DNA of 64,000 nt. Origin: an uncultured Pelagibacteraceae bacterium (lineage in GTDB: Bacteria > Pseudomonadota > Alphaproteobacteria > Pelagibacterales > Pelagibacteraceae). This document shows, in pieces, positions 1 to 9,425 of this stretch (position 1 is its first letter; every line of letters starts with the position of its first letter). The notes under the pieces were generated by a model. The model had not been told where the DNA came from, ran no database searches, and was given only the letters and a program-made list of their open reading frames with translations. Made by a program: the position numbers and the translations under genes. The stretch covers positions 62,001 through 126,000 of the forward strand of contig CACALX010000001.1 of the NCBI GenBank assembly GCA_902533445.1, read 5' to 3'.

Positions 1-239
1 ACGAATTTTCTTTTTGGAATTACACATTTTTTGGTGACATTTTTTGAATGTTGTAAATTAACTAAATTTTCATCCTCTGCCACTTCCCACATATTTAAAT
101 TCCAAGTGCCAATTTTTCTTAATTCAAAATAACCAGACTTTTCATAACAATTAATTTGAATAAGATCGAACCATTGATCAGCAAAACTATTGTTTGACCA
201 AAAAAGACTAAAAAAGATTAATAATAAAAGTTTTTTCAT
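1..239 (-). CDS. Partial secreted protein, 3' end beyond window start (MKKLLLLIFFSLFWSNNSFADQWFDLIQINCYEKSGYFELRKIG...)
   Basis: Minus-strand ATG at 237-239 and an open frame to position 1; N-terminal signal peptide; abuts the stop of the 240-1544 ORF. Not in the supplied track because it is truncated. Confidence 0.75.
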   Translation of the reverse strand, partial: MKKLLLLIFFSLFWSNNSFADQWFDLIQINCYEKSGYFELRKIGTWNLNMWEVAEDENLVNLQHSKNVTKKCVIPKRKF

Positions 240-1544
240 CTAATAATTTGGAATATTTAATGTTTTATCGTTAACTAAAATTTTATTTCCCATTATTTTT
301 ATAGAAGCTTTTTGACGATCACCTAAGCTAATAGATACAAGTTTTTCCAATACCACCTGTTGTTTATCGAGAGTAATTCCTTTTGAATTAAACAAGTCAT
401 GATCTGCACCCAATCTTTTTTTAACTTTTAAAACTAATAGATCAGAAAATATCCCTGAACCTCCACTGTTTGACTGTGTTTTTAAAACCATTGCACCATT
501 ATCCGTAGTCCCATAATAAAAATATAAAAAATAACCTTCACCATTTGGATAGTTAATTGAAACGACAGGCTTTCCTTCATCTAATCTTGAGATTTCATAA
601 TCATCTAAAAGAGAATATTGGTTTGAATCAAATGCGTCTGAAAGATTAATTGTGATGATAATATCTCCACTATCTGCATATCCAGGAATGAAGTCCTTTA
701 TAATTTCAGGATGTACTGGATGTTTTTGATAAAAGAAATGTTTAGAAAGACATGATTTAATTGTTCCAAATTCATTATCTGATTTTTGACAAACTGGATC
801 AAGTTTGTCCAAAGTATTTTTAACATTTAAATCCGATAGAGCACTTTCCAAAGATAATTTGGCTGGTTTATAAGTTGGATCAACTTCTAAGGTTTTTTTA
901 TAATATAAAATAGCTCCATTTAAGTATCCGTTCCTATTAAGCACATGTCCTTTTTGTAGAAGTAATTTTTTATTATCTGATTGTTCCTGTATAGAAACTA
1001 GTTTTCCATTTTCCCATACTGCTGAGAATTTTGCTTTAACATCAGCAAAAACTAAGGTTCCTTGACCATGTTTTTTATTATTCTTATATTTTCCATAAAA
1101 TAATTCACTATTGTCATAAACAATTGGTTGCTCTCCTTCAAAAAATGCAACACCATCTTTAAATTGACCTACATACTCTTCACCAGTTGGTAATATTATT
1201 TTACCTTTGCCGTTCTCCTTATCATTTTTCCATTCACCACTATATTTGAGTCCATTCTTATATCTAATTGCACCAGAGCCACTTTTTTTATCATCCTTCC
1301 ATTGACCTATATAAAGGATACCATCTGCTTCATCTGTGAATGTACCTTCACCATGTCTTTTGTCATTTTTAAATTCACCTTCATATTTTTTAAAATTCCA
1401 ATAAATTAAAGTTCCTTTACCCTCACGTTTTCCATCAACTAATTTTCCAATGTATTCATCTCCGTTAGGATAGAAAAAAGATTCAGCTAAACTAAAATTG
1501 GACCATGATAAAATAATTGTCAGGATTAAAAAAATTTTCTTCAT
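240..1544 (-). CDS. Secreted MORN-repeat protein
   Basis: Signal peptide followed by repeated Y-x-G-x-(W/F)-K-x-x-K-x-x-G-x-G units (e.g. YIGKLVDGKREGKGT, YEGEFKNDKRHGEGT, YSGEWKNDKENGKGK). Confidence 0.85.
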   Translation of the reverse strand: MKKIFLILTIILSWSNFSLAESFFYPNGDEYIGKLVDGKREGKGTLIYWNFKKYEGEFKNDKRHGEGTFTDEADGILYIGQWKDDKKSGSGAIRYKNGLKYSGEWKNDKENGKGKIILPTGEEYVGQFKDGVAFFEGEQPIVYDNSELFYGKYKNNKKHGQGTLVFADVKAKFSAVWENGKLVSIQEQSDNKKLLLQKGHVLNRNGYLNGAILYYKKTLEVDPTYKPAKLSLESALSDLNVKNTLDKLDPVCQKSDNEFGTIKSCLSKHFFYQKHPVHPEIIKDFIPGYADSGDIIITINLSDAFDSNQYSLLDDYEISRLDEGKPVVSINYPNGEGYFLYFYYGTTDNGAMVLKTQSNSGGSGIFSDLLVLKVKKRLGADHDLFNSKGITLDKQQVVLEKLVSISLGDRQKASIKIMGNKILVNDKTLNIPNY

Positions 1545-2059
1545 TTAAATTTTTCTATTTTAACTGAATAATCGATACCATTAAATGATGGTTTTTTATC
1601 GTCAAATTTTAGGAAATAAGCTTTTATAAAGTGTTTTCTAGATCCTGTACCCCAATTTGTTCCTTTTAATTTTATCTCACTTAAACCATCACTATTTAAA
1701 TCTTCAATCTCTACACTTCTTGGTGCAAATGTTTGGGTTTGATCAAATTCTTTAATATAGAATGTTGTTTCTTCGCTAACTAATATTACAGGATTATTTT
1801 CTTCAATATAAAATATATAAAACTGTCCACTTTTAGTGTCCTCTCTTCCTGCGTAATAAAATTTATATCCATTATCAGTGGTTTTAATATCGACGATTCC
1901 TGAAAAAAAGTTATTCATTATATCTGAACGCTCTTTAAATTTCTTATAAAGATCATTGTTTGAAAGATTTTTGTTTATAAAATCACTGCTTACCTCTCCT
2001 GCAAAAGTTACTGTCGGCAGAAATAGAATTAAAAATATTACTAGTTGAACTTTTCTCAT
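1541..2059 (-). CDS. Secreted hypothetical protein with FG-GAP/EF-hand-like DLNSDGLSEIKL motif
   Basis: Signal peptide, overlap with the MORN gene, D-x-N-x-D-G motif. Confidence 0.7.
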   Translation of the reverse strand: MRKVQLVIFLILFLPTVTFAGEVSSDFINKNLSNNDLYKKFKERSDIMNNFFSGIVDIKTTDNGYKFYYAGREDTKSGQFYIFYIEENNPVILVSEETTFYIKEFDQTQTFAPRSVEIEDLNSDGLSEIKLKGTNWGTGSRKHFIKAYFLKFDDKKPSFNGIDYSVKIEKFK

Positions 2060-2073
2060 TTATTCATCCAAAT

Positions 2074-2385
2074 TTAATTTTTTCTAATTTTTAAAAAGCA
2101 GTAAATATAAATACCTGAAGTAACAAAGTTAATTGGCATCCATATTTCTCTAGTTAAATTTACTGGAATAACTGGATTGTATAAAATTGCAATTAGTCCA
2201 AATAAAATTGTTATTTCGTTAATACCTCCTGCAGCTTTAACATTATATATAATTATAATTATTGACGTTATTGTTACGATCAATCTCAAAAACATATAGA
2301 AACCATACGGAAAGCTAATAAGAGGGGCTAAAATTAATAGAACTGCAGGTATTATTAAAAAAAGATTTAAAGAATTTTTATTCAT
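2074..2385 (-). CDS. Small multi-pass membrane protein, unknown
   Basis: ORF with several hydrophobic segments, overlaps the next gene. Confidence 0.6.
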   Translation of the reverse strand: MNKNSLNLFLIIPAVLLILAPLISFPYGFYMFLRLIVTITSIIIIIYNVKAAGGINEITILFGLIAILYNPVIPVNLTREIWMPINFVTSGIYIYCFLKIRKN

Positions 2386-2773
2386 TACTAACTCTATATT
2401 CCATTAAATAATAATAAAATGTAATAAGCATAATCACATCTCTAACAAAACTATTTATCATAAAAGAAAGGTTTACCTCAGATGAAGTGATTATATTTTC
2501 ATATCCAAAATAGATCATCATTAATACAGGTACAATTAGAGTGAATTTAAAATTAAAATTCTTATAAATTTTTGAAATTGCAAAAGCTGAAAAGTAACCT
2601 GCAACATATCCAGAAATAGCAAAGAAAATAAATTCACTGCCAATTTGCATGTTTCCTGAAAAAAAATTGGCAAACGATGCAAAAAGTCTACTTCCTAATT
2701 GTCCAATTAACATTCCAATAACCGCTGTTAATGGAAACAGCAATGAAACTAAAACACTTAGAAATTTATTCAT
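2378..2773 (-). CDS. Small multi-pass membrane protein, unknown
   Basis: ORF with hydrophobic segments, 1 nt from the next gene. Confidence 0.6.
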   Translation of the reverse strand: MNKFLSVLVSLLFPLTAVIGMLIGQLGSRLFASFANFFSGNMQIGSEFIFFAISGYVAGYFSAFAISKIYKNFNFKFTLIVPVLMMIYFGYENIITSSEVNLSFMINSFVRDVIMLITFYYYLMEYRVSNE

Positions 2774-2774
2774 T

Positions 2775-3224
2775 CTATATTGATATTTGTTCTTTATACC
2801 CGCTTATTTTAATGACTTCATCATGAAGTTTTTTAGCTTTAGGACCTGCTCTTGAGTACTGGTTATCTAAAAAGAAAGCTTCAACTTCCATGTTGTTATA
2901 GTCAAAGTTTAAACTAAACCCTCCATAATCCATTATACCAATAATCCTATAATTAAATTTACTCCATGTTTTTCTATCTTCTGCTTCAATTGAAGGTGTG
3001 ATCCATCTATGAGCACCAGAATATGTTAAATCAATTTTATGATCAAAAAATTCATCCTGAATAATTCCAATTCTGAATTTAGCCAACTCTTTGGTAATAT
3101 CTTCCTTACTAAAATTTTTTTTATTTTTTTTTAACTGATCTAAAATGTTCCAAACTTCTTTAGTGATACCAACTATTTCTTTTGCTAATTTTTCAATCTC
3201 TTTATTTTTAAAAAGACCAAACAT
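2775..3224 (-). CDS. Hypothetical cytosolic protein
   Basis: ORF in a same-strand gene run; no family recognised. Confidence 0.6.
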   Translation of the reverse strand: MFGLFKNKEIEKLAKEIVGITKEVWNILDQLKKNKKNFSKEDITKELAKFRIGIIQDEFFDHKIDLTYSGAHRWITPSIEAEDRKTWSKFNYRIIGIMDYGGFSLNFDYNNMEVEAFFLDNQYSRAGPKAKKLHDEVIKISGYKEQISI

Positions 3225-3333
3225 TCTAATTATTTTTTCTTAGTTACTTTTTTAGTTTTTTTCATTGGCTACTAGAATATATTGCATACGCTAAAGCTAC
3301 AAGTTCAATAGCTATAACTACTTCAAGCATTCA

Positions 3334-3684
3334 CTAAATCTTAACAACAGGAAAGTTAGAATGAGTAAATGATATTAATATTAACCACAGTATAAATATA
3401 AGTCCCATTATAGATCTAGCTTTCCACTTTTCAGTTGCCTCAAGGTAATAGTGAAATCTTGCAAATCTTCCATCGTTAGTATCAGCTAGATACAATATGG
3501 AATATATAACGACAAAATTAATACTGTAATTAATAAAATTATCTAAATTTCTATCCATTTCATGTATCAACCAAAACCAAAGAAGTGGGTAAACAGGATA
3601 AAAAAACACACTGAATGTAGGAGGAAAAACCCATTTCTTTAAAAATAATTTATAATTTGTATTAGATTTTTTATTATCATTCAT
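3334..3684 (-). CDS. Small membrane protein, unknown
   Basis: ORF with at least two hydrophobic segments, 1 nt from the next gene. Confidence 0.55.
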   Translation of the reverse strand: MNDNKKSNTNYKLFLKKWVFPPTFSVFFYPVYPLLWFWLIHEMDRNLDNFINYSINFVVIYSILYLADTNDGRFARFHYYLEATEKWKARSIMGLIFILWLILISFTHSNFPVVKI

Positions 3685-3685
3685 A

Positions 3686-4861
3686 TTAATTTTTAATACG
3701 TTTTATTTTTCCTGACTTGTAGTTGTATTTTCTTCGATGTGTTGAATTAAAATTTGTTATCAATAAATCGTTATCAGCAATCATTTCTGCCTTTAAACCT
3801 CTGTCATTAGAACCTTTAATGTACCAATATTTATTTTTATAAATTATCAAAGCTTCAGAAGTGTAGACACAATTTTCACCACACTTTTGATCTACTATAG
3901 AGCTCATCTCATATCTTTCATAAGAGATGTTTTTTGAAATAGATTTTAAAGTTTTTTTATTTTGAATAATATTTTGAGGCATCAAAGGTTTATCTGATGA
4001 ATACGATTTAACCGGAAAAGTTTTATGATGTTTTTCAAACTTTTTTGATAAACAATCAATATCCAGATTTTCACCAACAAAGACCTCGACCTCTGTAATA
4101 CTAGTTTCTGTAAAATTGTAAGAACGTTTATATTTACTACACGCTCCTAAATATTCTGCGTAAGTAGCGGACTGATCAATATATCTTTTATCCAAGTCCA
4201 TTATTTGGATATAATTATTCTCATAGAACGAGGTAACTATAGCAGTCATTGTTCGAGCACCCATCGAATTGGAGCCATCAATCTGAAATCTAATAACAAG
4301 ATCCATGAAGTCATCTTTGTTTGCATCTGCATAAAAATAATCAATAATATTTATCCAGTTATTTTTAAGATCTGCATCATCTTTGTATTTAATTGTATTT
4401 GGATCATATGTTGTTATTTCCTCCACACCGCACCTTCTGCTTATGTCGTAAAAAGTAATTCTTCTCTCTTTTTTGATGTTTATTTTGCATGTGTAGTAGG
4501 GATTGTTTGGGATGCTTATTCTTAATGAGTTGTTTTTAAGAAATTTAAAATCAAGTTTTTCTAAGTCTAAAGCAGCCCATCCATCTTGAATATAATCATA
4601 CTTAGCCTCTGACTTAAATTCAGCACGCATACCAATGGTCTCACAATAATTCTCTATTGAGAATGCTATGTTCAAGGTCATCTGATCAAGTTGACTTAGA
4701 TCTATGTTGCTAGATTTATATTGATTACAGATACCTAAAATTTCAGTTGTATTTAACTTTTTGTCTAATAGCTTTTCGTTAAAATCATAAACTGCATCAT
4801 TAGAAATTGCAGGTGTTAAATATAAAAAGCATAAAAAAATAATTCCTAAAAGCTTTTTCAT
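3686..4861 (-). CDS. Secreted hypothetical protein with VCBS/EF-hand-like YADANKDDFMDLVI motif
   Basis: Signal peptide, 391 aa ORF, D-x-N-x-D-D-x-x-D motif. Confidence 0.7.
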   Translation of the reverse strand: MKKLLGIIFLCFLYLTPAISNDAVYDFNEKLLDKKLNTTEILGICNQYKSSNIDLSQLDQMTLNIAFSIENYCETIGMRAEFKSEAKYDYIQDGWAALDLEKLDFKFLKNNSLRISIPNNPYYTCKINIKKERRITFYDISRRCGVEEITTYDPNTIKYKDDADLKNNWINIIDYFYADANKDDFMDLVIRFQIDGSNSMGARTMTAIVTSFYENNYIQIMDLDKRYIDQSATYAEYLGACSKYKRSYNFTETSITEVEVFVGENLDIDCLSKKFEKHHKTFPVKSYSSDKPLMPQNIIQNKKTLKSISKNISYERYEMSSIVDQKCGENCVYTSEALIIYKNKYWYIKGSNDRGLKAEMIADNDLLITNFNSTHRRKYNYKSGKIKRIKN

Positions 4862-4885
4862 AATCCAAGACTACCAAATCTCAAA

Positions 4886-5002
4886 CTATTCAACCAGCTC
4901 AAATTTTTTATATTTTAAAAACTTAACGTTATTAACAACATCTAATGAAAGCCTAATATTCCTATCCTCTTCTAAAGCAATGATTAATTTACCGTATGCC
5001 AT
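4886..5002 (-). CDS. 38-aa small ORF MAYGKLIIALEEDRNIRLSLDVVNNVKFLKYKKFELVE
   Basis: ATG overlaps the TGA stop of the DUF3883 gene (5002-5004); stop at 4886-4888. Below the ORF track size cutoff. Confidence 0.45.
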   Translation of the reverse strand: MAYGKLIIALEEDRNIRLSLDVVNNVKFLKYKKFELVE

Positions 5003-5898
5003 CAGTTTTTAGATATTACAAAACCATCACTTTCAACTTTCCATTCTAAATTATTCTTAAATATGGATTTATCGATATTTGTAATTTTAAGTAATTTATT
5101 ATAGTCAAATTTATCTGGGTTACTTTTATCTACCGGAAGCAAGTAAATAAAATACTTATCTTTTAATTTATTTGCAGTTTGTTTTTCTTTAACACTTAAA
5201 TGAAATTCGTAATTGGATTTAGAGATAGCTTTTACCTCAATATATATTTTTTCAACCCTATCATCTTTTTTCTCAAAACTTTGTATATCATATCCAGCAG
5301 ATACATCTCTTAAAGCTACATGATCAACTTTTAATGATGGACTGATTTGATCTACCTTGTCTTGCTCTTTTTTAAATATTAATTTTTCAGCATCATCACC
5401 TAATTGTTTTTTATCTTTTAATATTTTTTCAAGTTCACTCGGAGAAAATTCTTTATTTTTGACAAATTCTAACAAAGAATTATCTAGAATAAAGTAAGAA
5501 CCATTTTTATAATCTATTTTTTTTGATGATATTAAAAAGTTTCTTAGATCACTTGAAAGATTATTGTAAAGAGAATCTGGTTCAAAAATATATAAACCAT
5601 CTTTGAATGTAAAATTTAAAAGATATTCTTTTAAACACTGACCATAGTCAGATTTTTTTGATATTTTCCCAAAAAGCACTTTATCAAAGCTATTCTTGTC
5701 TAAATTATCTATTAAAATATTGTTTCCATTAATCCTAAGGAAATTTATATCAATTAAAAAATTTAAACTTTCTCTTAAATATTTATTTTTTTTTGAATAT
5801 TCAATTTTTACAAGTTCTAGATATTTAATTTGTCTACAAATTTCATACAAATCTGAGAGGCGTTTATAATCAATCTTTTCGAATAATTCATAGCTCAT
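5002..5898 (-). CDS. DUF3883-domain protein (PD-(D/E)xK-like)
   Basis: C-terminal GDDAEKLIFKKE...SAGYDIQSF...IYIEVKA...FHLSVKEKQTAN...YFIYLLPV matches the DUF3883 pattern. Confidence 0.75.
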   Translation of the reverse strand: MSYELFEKIDYKRLSDLYEICRQIKYLELVKIEYSKKNKYLRESLNFLIDINFLRINGNNILIDNLDKNSFDKVLFGKISKKSDYGQCLKEYLLNFTFKDGLYIFEPDSLYNNLSSDLRNFLISSKKIDYKNGSYFILDNSLLEFVKNKEFSPSELEKILKDKKQLGDDAEKLIFKKEQDKVDQISPSLKVDHVALRDVSAGYDIQSFEKKDDRVEKIYIEVKAISKSNYEFHLSVKEKQTANKLKDKYFIYLLPVDKSNPDKFDYNKLLKITNIDKSIFKNNLEWKVESDGFVISKN

Positions 5899-7745
5899 AG
5901 CTCTAGATCATTATACAATTCTTCCCAACTTTCATCTTCATCATTTAAATCAAATGTAAAATTTTCTTCTTCAATAATTCTCATTTGTCTATCAGCTTTA
6001 TGAAAAACCTTGTTGTAGACCTTGATATCTACTGAATCATTATAATGTAAAAAATCATACTCTACTGGATTATCTTCCGAACCGCCAACTCTATGAATTC
6101 TATCCAAGGATTGTAGAAATTCAGCCGCATTGTAGCTCAAATCATAATAAATGGCGTTTGTACATGCTTGATGTAAAGAAATAGACTCAGCACATGATTG
6201 AGGTGTTGCAACAATTGCATCAAGACTGGATTCTTTATCATTAAAATCTATTTTAATATTTTTCCTTTGATCAAGATCAGTCTCACCAATAATTTTTTCT
6301 GCTCTAATATTATTTAAAGTTAATTCTTTATGAATTAAATCAACTGTTTTCAGATGGGTAGACCATATAAGTACCTTTTTGTTTTTAAACTTAAGATTTT
6401 TAACTATTTCTAATAGTTTCAGTAATTTTGCTGGTTTTTCTAACTCATCATATCTTGCAATTATTCCTGATATATTATTGGTAATTAAATTTTCTTTTTG
6501 AAAAACAAGATTATCTTCAAGCACACTTTCAAGATTTTTTACATAAGATGCACATTGTTTTAATCTAATAATCCTAGCTTTACATATTTGTTCGATTAAA
6601 TCAGCATTATCAAAAAATTCTTTACGACCATAATCTTTTATATTTGTTACAATTGCATCATAAATTTGTTTTTCGTAAGGATTCATGTCTACTAATATAG
6701 GTGGATTAAATATTTGCTTTGCTAAATTTAAATCGTTCTTAGTTACTCTAACAAAGTAAGGATTAATTTTCTGGCTTACAAATTCAATCGCTTCTTCATT
6801 GTTTTCTTTATTTAAAAGAAATTCAACTCTACTTTTATCTTCAGATGTTAAAACTTTATCTTGGCCATATAAAAAATCTAAATAATTAAATATATCTCTC
6901 AGATCATTCGGCACTGGTGTACCTGTAAGCACAACTTTAAATTCTGAACAAGCTGATAACTCTAAAATTGCTGATGACCAGGTACCTTCAATTTTTTTTA
7001 TATAATGAGCTTCATCAATTACTAGTAAGATTTTATTTCTTGAAAAAAAGCTTTTTAATAAATCTATATCTCTGGTCACAGTTTGAAAGTGAGATAATAT
7101 TAAATTTGATGTTAAAATTTTTTCATAAAAAAGTTGTCTATCATCTGGATCCGGACCAAGTATTTTCATTTTTGGTTTCTGATTAAAATTTTTATAGAAT
7201 TCAAATTCCCAAGAACCAAAAGCATTTTTTGGTCCTATAACAAAAATTGCATCAACTTTATTTTCAAGCCTTAATTTTTCAAAGTATGCAAGTACGACTG
7301 ATGTTTTTCCACTACCTGGTACAGAAAAATTTGCTGCTGATCCAGCAGAATATAAATGAAACAAACTATTAATTTGGTGATCAACAAGATTTCTATATAA
7401 AAAATTAATTGTCTTATTGAAATTATTTAATTCATCTTTGCTTTCCTTGTTTTTAATTTTAGAGATTAAATTTGCTTTATTTCTAAATTGCTCTCTCTCT
7501 GCTTTAATCTTATTCAAATAATCATCTAATTCATTATTTAGAATGATATGAATTTTGTTTTTTTCTAAAAATTTAACTATTTTCTCCATATTTATTAAAT
7601 CAATAACTGAAGAATATTTTATTTTTTCTTCTGACTCTTCTTTGTTGAGATTAAAATATTTCAATTGAAAGATTATTTTATCAGGTGGTCTTTGATCAAA
7701 AATAATTGAAAAATTATTTTCTTTTAAATTAACTTTTGCCTTCAA
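5895..7745 (-). CDS. SNF2-family DEAD/DEAH-box helicase
   Basis: Walker A VPGSGKTSVVLAYF, Walker B VIDEAHYIKK, motif III LTGTPVPNDLRDIFNYLDFLY, motif VI LQSLDRIHRVGG. Confidence 0.9.
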   Translation of the reverse strand: MKAKVNLKENNFSIIFDQRPPDKIIFQLKYFNLNKEESEEKIKYSSVIDLINMEKIVKFLEKNKIHIILNNELDDYLNKIKAEREQFRNKANLISKIKNKESKDELNNFNKTINFLYRNLVDHQINSLFHLYSAGSAANFSVPGSGKTSVVLAYFEKLRLENKVDAIFVIGPKNAFGSWEFEFYKNFNQKPKMKILGPDPDDRQLFYEKILTSNLILSHFQTVTRDIDLLKSFFSRNKILLVIDEAHYIKKIEGTWSSAILELSACSEFKVVLTGTPVPNDLRDIFNYLDFLYGQDKVLTSEDKSRVEFLLNKENNEEAIEFVSQKINPYFVRVTKNDLNLAKQIFNPPILVDMNPYEKQIYDAIVTNIKDYGRKEFFDNADLIEQICKARIIRLKQCASYVKNLESVLEDNLVFQKENLITNNISGIIARYDELEKPAKLLKLLEIVKNLKFKNKKVLIWSTHLKTVDLIHKELTLNNIRAEKIIGETDLDQRKNIKIDFNDKESSLDAIVATPQSCAESISLHQACTNAIYYDLSYNAAEFLQSLDRIHRVGGSEDNPVEYDFLHYNDSVDIKVYNKVFHKADRQMRIIEEENFTFDLNDEDESWEELYNDLEL

Positions 7746-9160
7746 TTTAAATTTTCAGTTTCTTTTTTGAAATCTGCTAAGGAACGAGTACCTTTTTTAA
7801 GATTTTTAGGATGTTTTTTCTTAGCGGCAAATAATGTTGCATGTAAATCTCTGCTAGCTGTCTGTATTTTTTGACATAAGTCCATAGCTTCTTCGATATC
7901 ATTGTCATTAATTAGTCTTTTTATTTGATCTTCATCTAAGTGTTTGTGGTCAAATTTTTTTAAAGCCTCTTTTAATCTATCGATTGGTCCATCTTGCTGT
8001 TCCTGTTTCTTGTCTAATCTTGTGAGTGCTTTAACAAGATTTGATACTTCACCTGCTCTTTTATGTTGCCAAGCTCTATCTTTTTCGTCTGCATCTTTAT
8101 ATCCATCACCAACATCTTCAATATCTGCTAATTTTAAAAAATCATCTTTAAATTCCATCCACCCTTTAATCTCTCTTATTATGTCTGTATGTCTTTTGAA
8201 ATTAGCAACTTTTGGATCTTTAAGTTTTATTAAATTAAAGCACGCTTGTGTAATGGCACCTTGGTCATCTGCACTATATCCAAAATTTTGTAAAAAAGTT
8301 TTAAAGGATTTGTTATCAAATTTAGAAATAATTTTTTGATTTAATTCTTTGAAAGATTCCCATCTGTGTTCAATTTTTTTGTAGTCACCTTTCATTCCAT
8401 TAGACTCTAAATATAAATCTATAAGATCTAATGTTCCAAAATTTTCAGTTTTCCAATCTTTAACTTCTTTTTTAAAATCTTTTTCTGATAATTCAGAAAA
8501 ATTTGGATCATCATTTAATAGTTCTTCCAACTCAACAGTTCCATCAGTATAGGATCTAAATGAAAGTACTTTATTCATAACTGAATATTCAGACCAACCA
8601 TCTCTTCTCATTTGAAGTCTGTTTTCTAGCAAGGCAATATCAACATGTGTCGGTGCATCACTTAACATGTTTCCTTTTTCATCATGACCAGGTAAAATTA
8701 TAACATTGATATATTTGTAACTCTCTCTATCTCTTTTTTGTGTTTCAAATAATTTACCTAAAGCCCATCTCCTTCTATTTCCATTTATTAAAAATCCATC
8801 TGCAGTAATTATTGCTGGTTCAATTTGACCTGTACTTTTTAAAGATTTCATCAGCTCTTCATTTTTTGCTGGATCAGATTTTTCTAAAAAACTAGCAATC
8901 TTTTTTTGATCTTCTGATGACAAGTCATCAAGAGGTTTCTCTCGGGTTGCATGAGTTAAGGTTTCAGTTTTAATTCTCCCATTCTCAGATCTAAATCTAC
9001 AGTATTCAATTGCTATTCTGTATATTGGGGATTTTTTACCAGTTTTTTTCCAATCTTTATATTCAATAGTATCTTCACCTATTGGATCACCTTTGGCGAT
9101 TGAAATGGCTTTTTCAAACTTATCATTAATAACAAGTTTTTTATCTGTTATTATTGTCAT
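7742..9160 (-). CDS. ParB/sulfiredoxin-like domain protein with a long helical C-terminus
   Basis: N-terminal LKSTGQIEPAIITADGFLINGNRRRWALGKL matches the ParB-N GxxINGxRR signature; 4-nt overlap with the helicase gene. Confidence 0.8.
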   Translation of the reverse strand: MTIITDKKLVINDKFEKAISIAKGDPIGEDTIEYKDWKKTGKKSPIYRIAIEYCRFRSENGRIKTETLTHATREKPLDDLSSEDQKKIASFLEKSDPAKNEELMKSLKSTGQIEPAIITADGFLINGNRRRWALGKLFETQKRDRESYKYINVIILPGHDEKGNMLSDAPTHVDIALLENRLQMRRDGWSEYSVMNKVLSFRSYTDGTVELEELLNDDPNFSELSEKDFKKEVKDWKTENFGTLDLIDLYLESNGMKGDYKKIEHRWESFKELNQKIISKFDNKSFKTFLQNFGYSADDQGAITQACFNLIKLKDPKVANFKRHTDIIREIKGWMEFKDDFLKLADIEDVGDGYKDADEKDRAWQHKRAGEVSNLVKALTRLDKKQEQQDGPIDRLKEALKKFDHKHLDEDQIKRLINDNDIEEAMDLCQKIQTASRDLHATLFAAKKKHPKNLKKGTRSLADFKKETENLN

Positions 9161-9218
9161 AAATTATATTAACAAATCTCTAGCTGAGAGTCTAATTGCT
9201 ATATGCAAAAACCTTGTA

Positions 9219-9425
9219 TTATATAGCTTTTACTTCTTTAGCGTTTGCATGATAGCAGCTCTTACAGATACTTCCCGTATTGTATTCGAATTCAGAAAAT
9301 ACTATTGTGAAGTTTCTTTTAGCAATTTCAGTTCGATCAGAATTACAAAAAATACATCTATCGTATTCGACATTTTCAAATACCGATTTATGGTTCTCTT
9401 TGCCTGTGCCTCTGTACCATGCCAT
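9219..9425 (-). CDS. 68-aa putative zinc-binding protein (CxxC...CxxC)
   Basis: MAWYRGTG...RCIFCNSD...ICKSCYHANAKE; two CxxC pairs; 58 nt upstream of the ParB-like gene, same strand. Confidence 0.55.
   Translation of the reverse strand: MAWYRGTGKENHKSVFENVEYDRCIFCNSDRTEIAKRNFTIVFSEFEYNTGSICKSCYHANAKEVKAI

Noticed and set aside
3240-3330. 22-aa minus-strand ORF MLEVVIAIELVALAYAIYSSSQ between 2775-3224 and 3334-3684
   Set aside because: Too short to support without conservation data, although hydrophobic.
7944-8339. 131-aa plus-strand ORF opposite the ParB-like gene
   Set aside because: Serine/leucine-rich antisense artefact of a confidently assigned gene. The other nested antisense ORFs in the track (e.g. 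17255-17740, 38169-38537, 25964-26263, 40112-40465) are rejected for the same reason.
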